DNA of 39,102 bases from Lachnospiraceae bacterium (lineage in GTDB: Bacteria; Bacillota; Clostridia; Lachnospirales; Lachnospiraceae), in NCBI GenBank assembly GCA_021205755.1, contig JAJPWX010000034.1, forward strand, positions 1-39,102. The letters run 5' to 3'. Position 1 is the first letter of the stretch; every line of letters starts with the position of its first letter. Both the position numbers and the translations under genes were made by a program. The notes beneath the pieces were generated by a model. The model had not been told where the DNA came from, ran no database searches, and saw only the letters and a list, made by a program, of their open reading frames with translations. Below are positions 7,943 to 17,168 of this stretch, one piece after another.

Positions 7943-9460
7943 TTACTGCTCCGTGCTGCCTTCCCAGGTGCCTACCCTGCGTGCGCCGGCTTCTTCGTCA
8001 AACCAGTGTGTGGTAACCGTTTTTGCACGGGTAAAGAAGCGATAGCCATCTTTGCCAAGTACGTGCAGATCGCCGAAGAAGGAATCCTTGTTCCCGGAGA
8101 ATGGGAAGTATGCAGTCGGTACCGGAATACCTACGTTTATACCTACCATACCGCCGTCCGTATCCATGGCAAATCTCCTGCTGTAATAGCCGCTCTGGGT
8201 GAATATACAGGAACCATTCGCAAACGGGTTGGCGTTCATGATCGCGATGCCTTCGTCATAATCCTTCACACGCTTAATGCAGGTCACCGGTCCGAAGATC
8301 TCGCGGTCTCCCACTGTCATGCCCGGCTTTACATGGTCGAGGATCGTCGGCCCGACAAAGAAACCGTTCTCAAATCCTGGCACTACAATGTCGCGGCCGT
8401 CCAAAACCAGCTCGGCGCCTTCATCGATTCCTTTCTGAATCCAGTCACAGATTTTCTTCTTATGAGCCGCGCTGACAACCGGGCCAAGATCCGTCGCCTC
8501 GTCATAGGCACAGCCAACATTCATCGCCATCGCTTTTTCTTTTAACAAGGCCACGAAACGATCCGCAATGCTCTCCTGTACACATACAACCGGGAGAGCC
8601 ATGCAGCGCATTCCCGCGCAGCCATAAGTAGAATTGATGACCGCGTTAACGGTTGCTTCAAGATTGCAGTCTTCCAGCACGAGCGCGTGGTTCTTTGCTT
8701 CCGTCTGTGCCTGTACGCGCTTGCCATTCGCACTGGCTTTGGAATATACCTGCTTCCCAACACCTGTGGTGCCGACAAAGGTGACAGCTTTTACCCGCGA
8801 GTCAGTCAGAAGAATATCTGCCTCAACACGGCTGCAGGTCACGAGATTGACTACGCCCTTCGGGAAACCGCCTTCCGTATAGAACAGCTCCATGATACGC
8901 ATGGAGGTCAGCGGCGTCTGGGAACTTGCTTTCAAAACCACTGTGTTGCCGCAGGCAATCGAGAGCGGAACCATCCAGCCCCACGGGATCATTGCCGGAA
9001 AGTTCATCGGTACAATTCCGGCCGTCACCCCCAGCGGGAAACGGTAGGTAGCGGTATCATAGTTTGTCGTCACCTGCATCGCGGTATCTCCCTGGAGCAT
9101 AAATGGAAGGGAGCAAGCCTCCTCGGTCGGCTCAATCGCCTTCTGTACATCGCCTCTGGCTTCTTTAATGCTCTTCCCCAGCTCCTTCGCACAAAGCTGG
9201 GAAAGCTCTTCCTTATGCGCATACAAAACGTCTCTCCAATGGAACATATACTGCTGTCTCTTTGCCAGGGACAGTCTCGACCATGCTGGGAATGCCGCCT
9301 GCGCGGAAGCAATGGCTTCCTCTACCTCATCTGGAGTACAGCAGGGAACCTCCGCGATCACTTCACCCGTACTGGAATCTGTGATCTGATTGTATTTTTC
9401 CGTTTTCGATTCTTTCCATTCTCCGTTTACACAGTAACCCATTCTTTTCATTGTTTTCAT
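7943..9460 (-). CDS. iolA: CoA-acylating methylmalonate-semialdehyde / malonate-semialdehyde dehydrogenase
   Basis: The last step of inositol catabolism: malonate semialdehyde with CoA and NAD gives acetyl-CoA, CO2 and NADH. This aldehyde dehydrogenase superfamily protein has 505 residues from the ATG at 9460, or 502 from 9451. Marks are VPMNFPAMIPWGWMVPL, GNTVVLKASSQTPLTS, VTFVGTTGVGKQVY, the MMSDH-type AKNHALVLED in place of the usual general-base Glu region, and GCAGMRCMALPV with the catalytic Cys. The frame extends upstream to 9511, but the weak GAAAGG site and family starts favour MKTMKRMGYCVNG. It lies 28 bases after iolE, is the final gene of the operon, and is followed by a strong hairpin. 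Role and context agree. Confidence 0.95.
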   Translation of the reverse strand: MKTMKRMGYCVNGEWKESKTEKYNQITDSSTGEVIAEVPCCTPDEVEEAIASAQAAFPAWSRLSLAKRQQYMFHWRDVLYAHKEELSQLCAKELGKSIKEARGDVQKAIEPTEEACSLPFMLQGDTAMQVTTNYDTATYRFPLGVTAGIVPMNFPAMIPWGWMVPLSIACGNTVVLKASSQTPLTSMRIMELFYTEGGFPKGVVNLVTCSRVEADILLTDSRVKAVTFVGTTGVGKQVYSKASANGKRVQAQTEAKNHALVLEDCNLEATVNAVINSTYGCAGMRCMALPVVCVQESIADRFVALLKEKAMAMNVGCAYDEATDLGPVVSAAHKKKICDWIQKGIDEGAELVLDGRDIVVPGFENGFFVGPTILDHVKPGMTVGDREIFGPVTCIKRVKDYDEGIAIMNANPFANGSCIFTQSGYYSRRFAMDTDGGMVGINVGIPVPTAYFPFSGNKDSFFGDLHVLGKDGYRFFTRAKTVTTHWFDEEAGARRVGTWEGSTEQ

Positions 9461-9488
9461 ATCCTTTCTTCTGTCGGTTCTTTCCTGT

Positions 9489-10388
9489 TTACAGTCCTGT
9501 CTTCTCTGCAATAAACCTCCGCGCGCGCATCGCGTATTCGAGCGGATTGGCTTTTGCCGGATCCTGTTCCGCCTCTACCAGCATATATCCCTCATATCCG
9601 GCTTCATCGAGCACCTCAAAAATCGGGTCAAAATCAATGCAGCCATCGCCTGGAATCGTAAACGCACCAGCACGCACACCATCCAGAAAGCTCATATTCT
9701 CCGCTTTCACCTTTGCCACCACATCCGGACGGATATCCTTTAAATGCACATGCTTGATCCGGCTGACATATTTTTTCACCATTTCCAGCGGGTCTGCGCC
9801 GCAATACGCAAAATGTCCGGTATCGAACAGAAGGCTGACATACTCCGGATCCGTGTTCGAGAGCATACGCTCCGTCTCCTCCGCATCCTGTACCACCGTT
9901 CCCATATGATGATGGTAAGTCAGGCTAATGCCATATTCTTCCTTTGCGATCTTTCCGAGACGGTTCAGTCCGGTGCACAGACGTTCCCATTCTTCGTCAT
10001 TCATCACATATTTGTGCCCGAAAATCGGTGTGTCCAGCTGTCCCTGCACACTATAGCTCTGCTCGGAAAAACCGATGATCTTTGATCCCATTGCCTGAAG
10101 GAACGCAAGCTGCGCCCGGCAGTCCTTTTCTACCTCCTCAAAAGGCTTTGTGAGCAGAAAAGAAGAAAACCACTGATTGCAGATCTGGATGCCTCTCAGA
10201 TCCAGCGCTGCCTTCAGCACAGAGGGATCCTTCGGATATTTGTTGCCGACCTCAGAGCCGGTAAAGCCTGCCAGCGCCATCTCGCTGACACACTGCTCAA
10301 AGGTATTTTCTTTCCCCAGATCCGGCATGTCGTCATTCGTCCATGCGATCGGGGCGATTCCCAGTTTTACTTTGCTTTTGTCAAACAT
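9489..10388 (-). CDS. iolE: Myo-inosose-2 dehydratase
   Basis: Dehydrates scyllo-inosose (2-keto-myo-inositol) to 3D-(3,5/4)-trihydroxycyclohexane-1,2-dione, the second step of inositol breakdown. The 299-residue protein has the IolE opening LGIAPIAWTNDDMPDLG and GFTGSEVGNKYP. Metal-site features of the xylose-isomerase-like TIM barrel follow: SLTYHHHMGT, LLFDTGHFAYCGADP, IKHVHLKDIR and the final LVEAEQDP. GAGGA precedes the ATG. It begins 39 bases after iolG and ends 28 bases before iolA. Family identity is secure from the N-terminal signature. Confidence 0.96.
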   Translation of the reverse strand: MFDKSKVKLGIAPIAWTNDDMPDLGKENTFEQCVSEMALAGFTGSEVGNKYPKDPSVLKAALDLRGIQICNQWFSSFLLTKPFEEVEKDCRAQLAFLQAMGSKIIGFSEQSYSVQGQLDTPIFGHKYVMNDEEWERLCTGLNRLGKIAKEEYGISLTYHHHMGTVVQDAEETERMLSNTDPEYVSLLFDTGHFAYCGADPLEMVKKYVSRIKHVHLKDIRPDVVAKVKAENMSFLDGVRAGAFTIPGDGCIDFDPIFEVLDEAGYEGYMLVEAEQDPAKANPLEYAMRARRFIAEKTGL

Positions 10389-10427
10389 AGCGTCCTCATT
10401 TCCGTTTCTGACCTTTTGTCCCCTGTA

Positions 10428-11441
10428 TCATCCCATGATTTCAGAGATTTTCACCGGCCTGTGCTCTTCATAAGACTTCTTTGCGGCAATGCCCATCAGC
10501 ACCGGCTTTAAGCCGTCTTCTACGCCAAGCGGCGTGTCTGTGTCGTTTTCAATCGCGCTGATAAACTCTTCAATCTCCTTCGCATAGGCGTCCATATACC
10601 GCTCCAGGAAGAAAAACAGAGGTTTCTCTCCTGTCACACCCTGTGCGTTGCTGATTACAGCAGTAGACTGGCTGTCATTTGAAATCGCAACCATACCTTC
10701 GGAACCGAAAACTTCCGCTCTCTGATCATACCCGTATACCGCTTTTCTGCAGTTGTCGATGACTGCGATGGCACCATTTTCCATCTGCAGAGTAATGACT
10801 GCCGTATCCACATCTCCAGCCTCTCCGATCGCCGGATCAACCAGGTTTGCGGCCTGTACGTAGACCTCTGTCGCGTCACACCCGGCCAGGAAGCGTGCCA
10901 TGTCAAAGTCATGGATCGTCATATCAAGGAACATGCCGCCGGAGACTTTCACGTATTCCGGTGTCGGGGGTTCCGGGTCGCGGGAAGTGATCTTGATAAT
11001 CTCAGGCTTGCCAATCTTTCCTGCCGCTACCGCCTGCTGCGCCGCCGAAAAGCTGTGATCAAATCTTCTGTTAAAACCAACCTGATATTTTACCTTTGTT
11101 CCCTCAAGAGCAGCGATCACTTCTCTGATCTTCGCTACATCATGATCAATCGGCTTTTCACAGAACACATGCTTTCCTGCCTGAATCGCCTGGATAGAGA
11201 TCGGGGAATGGGTATCCGTAGAGGAGCAGATTAGAACCGCGTCAATCTCCGGGTCATTGATAATCTCCATATAATCCTTTGTCGTATTCTCAACACCCAT
11301 ACTCTTCGCCCACGCAGCGGTCTCCTCGTTTAAAAACGGATCCGCGACGGTTTTAATCTGCGCATTTTTCACTTTCGTGCTAATGCTGGTGATATGTACC
11401 CTGCCAATCCGGCCGGCGCCGATAATACCTACTTTTACCAT
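10428..11441 (-). CDS. iolG: Inositol 2-dehydrogenase
   Basis: Oxidises myo-inositol to scyllo-inosose with NAD, the first catabolic step. A GFO/IDH/MocA oxidoreductase of 337 residues: VGIIGAGRIGRVH is the dinucleotide-binding loop, CEKPIDHD holds the conserved EKP, and GGMFLDMTIHDFDMARFL supplies the catalytic Asp/His pair. The frame is open to a TTG at 11459, but AAGGAGT six bases before the ATG at 11441 marks the start MVKVGIIG. It is in the middle of the iol operon. Related dehydrogenases act on scyllo-inositol or glucose, so context decides the assignment. Confidence 0.93.
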   Translation of the reverse strand: MVKVGIIGAGRIGRVHITSISTKVKNAQIKTVADPFLNEETAAWAKSMGVENTTKDYMEIINDPEIDAVLICSSTDTHSPISIQAIQAGKHVFCEKPIDHDVAKIREVIAALEGTKVKYQVGFNRRFDHSFSAAQQAVAAGKIGKPEIIKITSRDPEPPTPEYVKVSGGMFLDMTIHDFDMARFLAGCDATEVYVQAANLVDPAIGEAGDVDTAVITLQMENGAIAVIDNCRKAVYGYDQRAEVFGSEGMVAISNDSQSTAVISNAQGVTGEKPLFFFLERYMDAYAKEIEEFISAIENDTDTPLGVEDGLKPVLMGIAAKKSYEEHRPVKISEIMG

Positions 11442-11532
11442 TGTTGTACTCCTTTTCAATCCTCTTTTTTCTGTTATCTCTATGTGTAAACGACATTGCG
11501 TCGATTACGCCTGTATAAAGCATCAGACCATA

Positions 11533-12330
11533 TTACTCAAACTTCGCGTCATGCATCCACACATATCGCTCATCCTCGCAGCGGTCGGTCTGCAGCCACG
11601 GATTGCCGTCAATGTGCCGGATCATCCAGCAGGTGTACATCTGGAAGCCTGGTGCTACCGCCTGCGGATGCAGCTCGCCTCCCGGAATCGCGGAAAAGCT
11701 TCCGTCCGTGCTCTTAAATACCTGGTCTCCCACAAAGCTCGCGCCGAATCCCTCCGGACGGTCAAACAGGAAATAATAGGTCTCAGGCTGCGGATGACGG
11801 TGCGGCAGATAGCCGGACCAGTTGCCGCGGTCATTGAGTACCTCGCCAAGTACCATATTCGAAAGTGGCTCAATGTCATGGTCAAAAATTGTGTTGACAC
11901 GGCGCTTTGCAACATTGCCGAATTTTCCAACCGAAGAATAGCCCCAGGGCGCGTCCTCCGGCGCGTGCAGTCTTGAAGCAAACTGCTTTTCATTCTTCGT
12001 ACACTGTACCAGAATCTGGCTGTCCGTCTCCGCAAAAACAGTCACCTTTACACCAGCAGATACGTGCACGCACCATGGTCCCTCTGTGAACACATCTTTG
12101 CGGCTCACTGTACAGGTCTTGTCCTCCCAGGTATAGGTAATTTTACCGGAAAGAAGCAGCACAGCGGTCTCTTCCTCTTCGCGAAGGAAGGAGCGTTCCT
12201 TCCCTGCTTCCATCTTATAGACGCGGATGTCCATATTCATCGCGCTGTACTCATTGTCGTAGGTCGTCAGGATTTTTTCCCCGGAAGCATCAAATTCCGG
12301 ATAACCAAATACTTTGCTCACTTCAATCAC
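11533..12330 (-). CDS. iolB: 5-deoxy-glucuronate isomerase
   Basis: Isomerises 5-deoxy-D-glucuronate to 5-dehydro-2-deoxy-D-gluconate, the substrate of IolC. A bicupin of 265 residues with the typical metal ligands in YLPHRHPQPETYYF and GGELHPQAVAPG, followed by CWMIRHIDGNPWL. The start is uncertain: the frame opens with GTG at 12330, only two bases after AAAGG, while a second GTG at 12321 is eleven bases away. It starts 36 bases after the iolD stop and is followed by a 91-base gap before iolG, the longest inside the operon. Confidence 0.94.
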   Translation of the reverse strand: MIEVSKVFGYPEFDASGEKILTTYDNEYSAMNMDIRVYKMEAGKERSFLREEEETAVLLLSGKITYTWEDKTCTVSRKDVFTEGPWCVHVSAGVKVTVFAETDSQILVQCTKNEKQFASRLHAPEDAPWGYSSVGKFGNVAKRRVNTIFDHDIEPLSNMVLGEVLNDRGNWSGYLPHRHPQPETYYFLFDRPEGFGASFVGDQVFKSTDGSFSAIPGGELHPQAVAPGFQMYTCWMIRHIDGNPWLQTDRCEDERYVWMHDAKFE

Positions 12331-12366
12331 AACCTTTCATTCATTATCATGCATTGCTGTCCCTGC

Positions 12367-14298
12367 TTAATACTTCCTCGCTTCCCTGCGGTGCTGCAGC
12401 ACGTCCTCACATGCTTCCCGCACACTTTCTTTTTCAGACGTCGTCGCGATGCCCACATCCCACCAGGACTCATAACCGTCTGTCATGGTCTTCGGAATGA
12501 CCTTCAGATCAAATAGGCAGGCTCTCGTCTGCGTCTTTGCATCCTCGAGCGCAGCTACCAGCTCATCGATCGTGCGGCAGGTATAGGATTTCAGGCCATA
12601 ACCCTCACCGATCTTCGCATAATCCACGGGAATCAGATCTCCGGTAGGCTTTTTGCCGTCCGTATAGCGGAACTCGGTCGCCAGACTGCCGATTCCATGA
12701 GTCATCTCCAGATTGTTGATGCAGCCAAAGCCACAGTTGTCAAAAATCAGAATATTCACTTTCTGACGCTCCTGCATGATAGTCATAATCTCACTGTGGA
12801 GCATCTGGAAGCTGGAATCGCCAACCACCGCATAAACCTCATTGTCCGGCTCCGCAAACTTCACACCCAGCGTCGCCGCCACTTCATACCCCATACAGGA
12901 GTAGCCATACTCTGCGTGATATCCGCCGCGCTTGTCCGTCCGCCACATACGCTGCATACAGCTTGGCAGCGAGCCGCCGGCCGTGATGATCGTTGCATCC
13001 GGGTCGATCGTACGGTTGATCGCCGCGAGTGCTGCTGTCTGCGTGATTCTTCCGTCCGTCAGCTTTACAAACTCCGGAATCGTGCGCGGATCCCTCGCTT
13101 TAATAATCGGCTCAAAATCATCGCCTGTATATTCGATGCCGCCAAGGCGCTCCAGCTCCCGATCCCAGATAGCCTTTGCTTCCGTAATCTCATTTGTGTA
13201 GGAAGAAACATAGCCCTTCCGGCGGAGTTTTTCCGCCAGAGCCGCCACCGTCACTTTCGCGTCGCCGACTGCCTTGACTGCGTCCATTTTATAAGCGTGG
13301 TAACGACAGTTATTGATTGTCACTACCTTCACATCTTCGTTTCGGAACAGATATTTCGAGCTCGTAGTAAAATCAGAAAGTCTGGAACCAATCGCGATGA
13401 CCACATCCGCGTCCTTCGCAATGATATTGGATGCATAGGTACCGGTCACGCCAATGCCGCCCAGGCACATCGGATGGCTGGAACGGCAGGCACTCTTCCC
13501 GGCCTGGGTCTCTCCAAACGGAATCTGAAATTCCTCACAGAACTGCTCCACCGTCTCCCCGGCTTCTGAATATTTCACACCGCCGCCCACGATAACGATC
13601 GGCTTTTTCGCCTCTGAAATAATCTGCGCGAGATCCTCCAGCTCCTCGTCCACTGCCACAGGGCGGGTAATCCGATGTACGCGTTTTTTGAAAAAGTACT
13701 CCGGATAATCATAGGACTCGCCTTCTACATCCTGCGGAAGCGCAATGCAGCATGCACCGGTCTCCGCCGGGTCAGTCAGAACGCGCATCGCGCTGATCAG
13801 CGCAGTCATCACCTGCTCTGGGCGGCTGATCCGATCCCAGTATTTGCAGACCGGTTTAAACGCGTCGTTCGTAGTAGTAGCCAGACTGTTGCTCTGTTCC
13901 AGCTGCTGCAGTACCGGATCCGGCTGACGCGAAGCAAAGGAATCTGCCGGAAATACCAGCAATGGAATATTGTTCACCGTAGCAGTTGCACAGGCTGTAA
14001 TCATATTGGCGGCGCCAGGCCCCACAGAAGACGAGCATGCAATGATCCGCCTGCGGTTGCTCTGTTTCGCGAATGCGATTGCGGCATGACACATCCCCTG
14101 TTCATTTCTGCCCTGCATCACACGCAGATCTCCGGGATTCGTATCCAGCGCTTCACCAAGGCCAACCGCAATACCGTGTCCAAAGATCGTAAAGAAGCCT
14201 TCCACAAACTTCGTCTCTACGCCATCCATCGACACGTACTGCTGATCCAGAAAACGGACAATCGCTTGCGCGACTGTCATACGCACTGTTTTGTCCAT
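12367..14298 (-). CDS. iolD: 3D-(3,5/4)-trihydroxycyclohexane-1,2-dione acylhydrolase
   Basis: A thiamine-diphosphate enzyme that opens the cyclic diketone made by IolE to 5-deoxy-glucuronate. The 643 residues follow the acetolactate-synthase-like plan. The N-terminal part has SSVGPGAANMITACATA and PADSFASRQPDP. A central Rossmann-like domain has IVIVGGGVKYSEAG and VVIAIGSRLSDF. The C-terminal ThDP domain has YGYSCMGYEVAATLG, VVGDSSFQML and NCGFGCINNLEMTHG. GGAGAGG precedes the ATG by six bases. It lies 17 bases after iolC. It is longer than acetolactate synthases and matches IolD in size. Confidence 0.96.
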   Translation of the reverse strand: MDKTVRMTVAQAIVRFLDQQYVSMDGVETKFVEGFFTIFGHGIAVGLGEALDTNPGDLRVMQGRNEQGMCHAAIAFAKQSNRRRIIACSSSVGPGAANMITACATATVNNIPLLVFPADSFASRQPDPVLQQLEQSNSLATTTNDAFKPVCKYWDRISRPEQVMTALISAMRVLTDPAETGACCIALPQDVEGESYDYPEYFFKKRVHRITRPVAVDEELEDLAQIISEAKKPIVIVGGGVKYSEAGETVEQFCEEFQIPFGETQAGKSACRSSHPMCLGGIGVTGTYASNIIAKDADVVIAIGSRLSDFTTSSKYLFRNEDVKVVTINNCRYHAYKMDAVKAVGDAKVTVAALAEKLRRKGYVSSYTNEITEAKAIWDRELERLGGIEYTGDDFEPIIKARDPRTIPEFVKLTDGRITQTAALAAINRTIDPDATIITAGGSLPSCMQRMWRTDKRGGYHAEYGYSCMGYEVAATLGVKFAEPDNEVYAVVGDSSFQMLHSEIMTIMQERQKVNILIFDNCGFGCINNLEMTHGIGSLATEFRYTDGKKPTGDLIPVDYAKIGEGYGLKSYTCRTIDELVAALEDAKTQTRACLFDLKVIPKTMTDGYESWWDVGIATTSEKESVREACEDVLQHRREARKY

Positions 14299-14315
14299 AT
14301 TGTACCTCTCCTTTT

Positions 14316-15350
14316 CTATGCTCTCGCAATCATCTCGCCATACTGCTCTTTTTCTTCTTTTATAAAAGCATGTACCGCTTCCGGTCCTGGCAGGTCGTCC
14401 GAGCAGTTATTGCTGCGCACCATCATAGAAGCCTCCGCAGAGCCAAATTCCAGGCAGTCGATGATTTCCCAGCCCTGATAAAGCCCGTACAGGAATCCCG
14501 CGCCATAACCGTCGCCGCCGCCAAAGCCTTTCCGCGCCTGTACCGGAAATGGTTTCACCGAAAAGCTCTGTCCATCCGCCGTGTAAGCGGTAGACCCCTG
14601 CATGCCATGCTTGATCACGACAATCTTTGCCCGATAACTCTGCCACAGCGCGGCGGATTCGATATCTGACATACCAGGAGCGATCAGTTTCTCCGTCAGG
14701 TCAAATTCTTCTCTGGAGCCCATGATGATGTCCGCTTCCTTCGCAACCGTCGAATAATAGATCGAAATCTCATCGCTGTTTTTCCAGTTATAGGCACGAT
14801 AATCAATATCAAATATGATCTTTGTTCCGTTTTTCTTCGCCAGCATGACCGCCTTGATCGCCGCTTCGCGGGATGGGCTTTCCGCCAGCGAAGTGCCGGA
14901 GATCAGAAGCGCTTTCGTCTGCCTCAGATATTCTTCATCAATATCGTCAACCGAAAGCTGCAAATCAGCGATGCAGTTGCGATACATCAGGATACTGCTC
15001 TCGCTCGGGGACAGCATCTCCGTAAATGTCAGTCCCAGCTTCTCGCCGCCAGTGCATTTTGTAATATGCGAGGTATCGATTCCCTGCTCGTTGAAATAGT
15101 CCACAACGAACTCACCGAACTGGTCATCCGAAACCTTGCCGATAAATCCGGCCTTCATTCCATGGCGTGTCACACCCACAGCAATATTTGCGGGGGAACC
15201 TCCCACAAATTTTTCAAACATATGTACCTTTTTTAATGGTTTAAAGTCCTCCTTCACCTGATCATTCCAGGCTGGATTAAAATCAATTGCCACCCGCCCC
15301 AGCAAAACCAGGTCGAGAGGTCTTGTCTGATCAAACTCAATAGAACCCAT
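14316..15350 (-). CDS. iolC: 5-dehydro-2-deoxygluconokinase (PfkB family)
   Basis: Phosphorylates 5-dehydro-2-deoxy-D-gluconate with ATP. The PfkB fold is shown by LLGRVAIDFNP, EKFVGGSPANIAVGVTRHG (sugar site) and the C-terminal GFGGGDGYGAGFLYGL, which holds the catalytic Asp and anion hole. The usual GAGD is GGGD here, as in IolC proteins. It has 344 residues, and GGAGGA lies six bases before the ATG. It begins 27 bases after an unrecognised gene and is the first recognised iol gene of the operon. Its product needs an IolJ-type aldolase, which is not in the operon. Confidence 0.94.
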   Translation of the reverse strand: MGSIEFDQTRPLDLVLLGRVAIDFNPAWNDQVKEDFKPLKKVHMFEKFVGGSPANIAVGVTRHGMKAGFIGKVSDDQFGEFVVDYFNEQGIDTSHITKCTGGEKLGLTFTEMLSPSESSILMYRNCIADLQLSVDDIDEEYLRQTKALLISGTSLAESPSREAAIKAVMLAKKNGTKIIFDIDYRAYNWKNSDEISIYYSTVAKEADIIMGSREEFDLTEKLIAPGMSDIESAALWQSYRAKIVVIKHGMQGSTAYTADGQSFSVKPFPVQARKGFGGGDGYGAGFLYGLYQGWEIIDCLEFGSAEASMMVRSNNCSDDLPGPEAVHAFIKEEKEQYGEMIARA

Positions 15351-15377
15351 TTGTATTCCTCCGTTTCCAGGTGTGCG

Positions 15378-17126
15378 TCAGATTTCCACAATATGGAAGG
15401 TGCGCTCATACGGTGTATAATCGTTTAAGAAAATACTGTATCCGAACTCATTTTTTACTTCACCAGAATAGTGTCCTTTGAAGGAATGCGTCCCGTATCC
15501 TGGCCCTATCTCCACTTTATGTATGCTGCCAGGAACGTTCCTGCTGCTCTCTGCCTCCGTCGCCTCGCTGGTCAGGGTCAGAAACCCGTCTTTCAGGATC
15601 AGACTTTCCCCCATTTTGCCGGAAAGCCGAACGCTATCTGTCTCCAGGACACACTCTGCAGGAATAGAAAGCTCCACGCGAAGCGGCAGGTGGTCAAGAC
15701 CTTCTGTCTTCACCGTTATCTCCAGCCCTTTCGGGAGTTCCCGTATCGTCACGGTCGTATCGATTTTGCTCGTAATCAGAAGCTCCCGCTTTGAGTGATC
15801 CATTTTCCACCAGTCGGAAGTGCCGGGATTCTCTTTAAAGGGGAGGTAATACCACCCATTTGCAGTCGATTTCAGTACACAGCCATCTTCCTTCTGTTCC
15901 AGCGACTGCGGAATCACGCTTCTGGTATCACAGTAGGCTTCTCCGATGCGCATACGGACAGACAGAGAGCCGAATTTCAGATACAGGAAGGATGCCTTTT
16001 GATTGAGAACCGTGTAGACATATTCCTTTTTCTTTACTCGCAGAACCTGAGAGCCTGGAAAGTACTTCCGATACGTTTCCAGATAACCGTAGCCTTTAAA
16101 CTCATACTCCTTAAGCCGATCATTTAACATAAAATAATACATGCAGTCCGGGGCAAGCGCGGCACGGGCCTGATTGTCCTTTATGATCTTATGCGCGGCA
16201 GCGTCAAATACCGCAGAACCGGTTCGATCCGCCATATACGTATACAGGTAAAAATACTGATCCGGATAGATCTCCCTCCCCTGATCCTGACGGGTAGAAT
16301 TCTGCGTAAATACGGTATCATCCCCATCAAAATAGTACAGCATCATATTCAGATTCCGCTCCACATACCCGAGGAACTTCTCCTCCCCGGTCATCTCATA
16401 AGCCAGAATCAGAGATTTGTCCACCACCGCATTGTAGTTGCCGGTAGATCGTTCCGCAAACTCTCCGTCCTCGTCGCCGTCAATTCCTTCCACCAGATAG
16501 GCTTCGGCGCGGTCACGAAGCGCCTGAGTCAGTTCTCCGGCCGTATGGATTTCCGGAGCGTCAGCCGGCCGAAGAAGGGAAAGCTGAGCGGTAGAAAAAG
16601 CCAGTTCTCCATATTCCTCTGTCATGTTCGCCAGAGACAACAGCGCAGCCGTCACAGCCCACCGATGATTCGGGGTGTGGAAGCCACCATAAAGAATAAT
16701 CGGGATACAGCGAAGCAGAAGGATCAGATATCGTTCTTCCAGATCCTTTTCTTCTTTTGTCTCACCATATTTTCTTAAAATCTCCCAGCCCGCCCGGAGA
16801 CGCCGGAAACAAAAGGAAGTGTCCGGCGCGGAGAAAAAGTTACATGTTGGAAAATCCAGGCTGCCGTCCGGTCTCTGCCAGCGCTCCACAAATCCGATTC
16901 CGCGTTTTACCGCGTCAAAAATCTCCGCATCCTTATAATAACTGCTTTCCTTACAAAAATACAGGCACAGGGCATCCGTCAACATGTAAATCGTCTGCTT
17001 GCCTTCCACCACGTCACTGTCCATTCTGCCAAAATCGGGCCGCGCAGTATCATTTACCTGCTTTTTCAGGAACATCTCCACAATTTTTTCCGTGGAGTTT
17101 ACCATATGAAGCCAGTATCTTTTCAC
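15378..17126 (-). CDS. Unrecognised protein, likely (alpha/alpha)-toroid plus beta-sheet polysaccharide-active enzyme
   Basis: A product of about 582 residues without signal peptide. The first 350 residues alternate helices rich in aromatic residues (RWQRPDGSLDFP, NHRWAVTAALLSLANM, STGNYNAVVDKSLILAYEMTG), a pattern seen in (alpha/alpha)6 barrels. The last 220 residues look all-beta. This two-part plan is shared by heparinase-like and other polysaccharide lyases, and NH followed by NYN could be active-site residues, but no exact family signature was recognised. The frame is open to a TTG at 17168 that directly follows the preceding stop. The GTG at 17126 after GGGAGGA is the more likely start. 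Its position, 27 bases before iolC, suggests it helps supply inositol from a conjugate. That role is inference. Confidence 0.75.
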   Translation of the reverse strand: MKRYWLHMVNSTEKIVEMFLKKQVNDTARPDFGRMDSDVVEGKQTIYMLTDALCLYFCKESSYYKDAEIFDAVKRGIGFVERWQRPDGSLDFPTCNFFSAPDTSFCFRRLRAGWEILRKYGETKEEKDLEERYLILLLRCIPIILYGGFHTPNHRWAVTAALLSLANMTEEYGELAFSTAQLSLLRPADAPEIHTAGELTQALRDRAEAYLVEGIDGDEDGEFAERSTGNYNAVVDKSLILAYEMTGEEKFLGYVERNLNMMLYYFDGDDTVFTQNSTRQDQGREIYPDQYFYLYTYMADRTGSAVFDAAAHKIIKDNQARAALAPDCMYYFMLNDRLKEYEFKGYGYLETYRKYFPGSQVLRVKKKEYVYTVLNQKASFLYLKFGSLSVRMRIGEAYCDTRSVIPQSLEQKEDGCVLKSTANGWYYLPFKENPGTSDWWKMDHSKRELLITSKIDTTVTIRELPKGLEITVKTEGLDHLPLRVELSIPAECVLETDSVRLSGKMGESLILKDGFLTLTSEATEAESSRNVPGSIHKVEIGPGYGTHSFKGHYSGEVKNEFGYSIFLNDYTPYERTFHIVEI

Positions 17127-17168
17127 TGATCTGATTCCTCCCAGTCTACTGTAATCGTATTCTATCAA

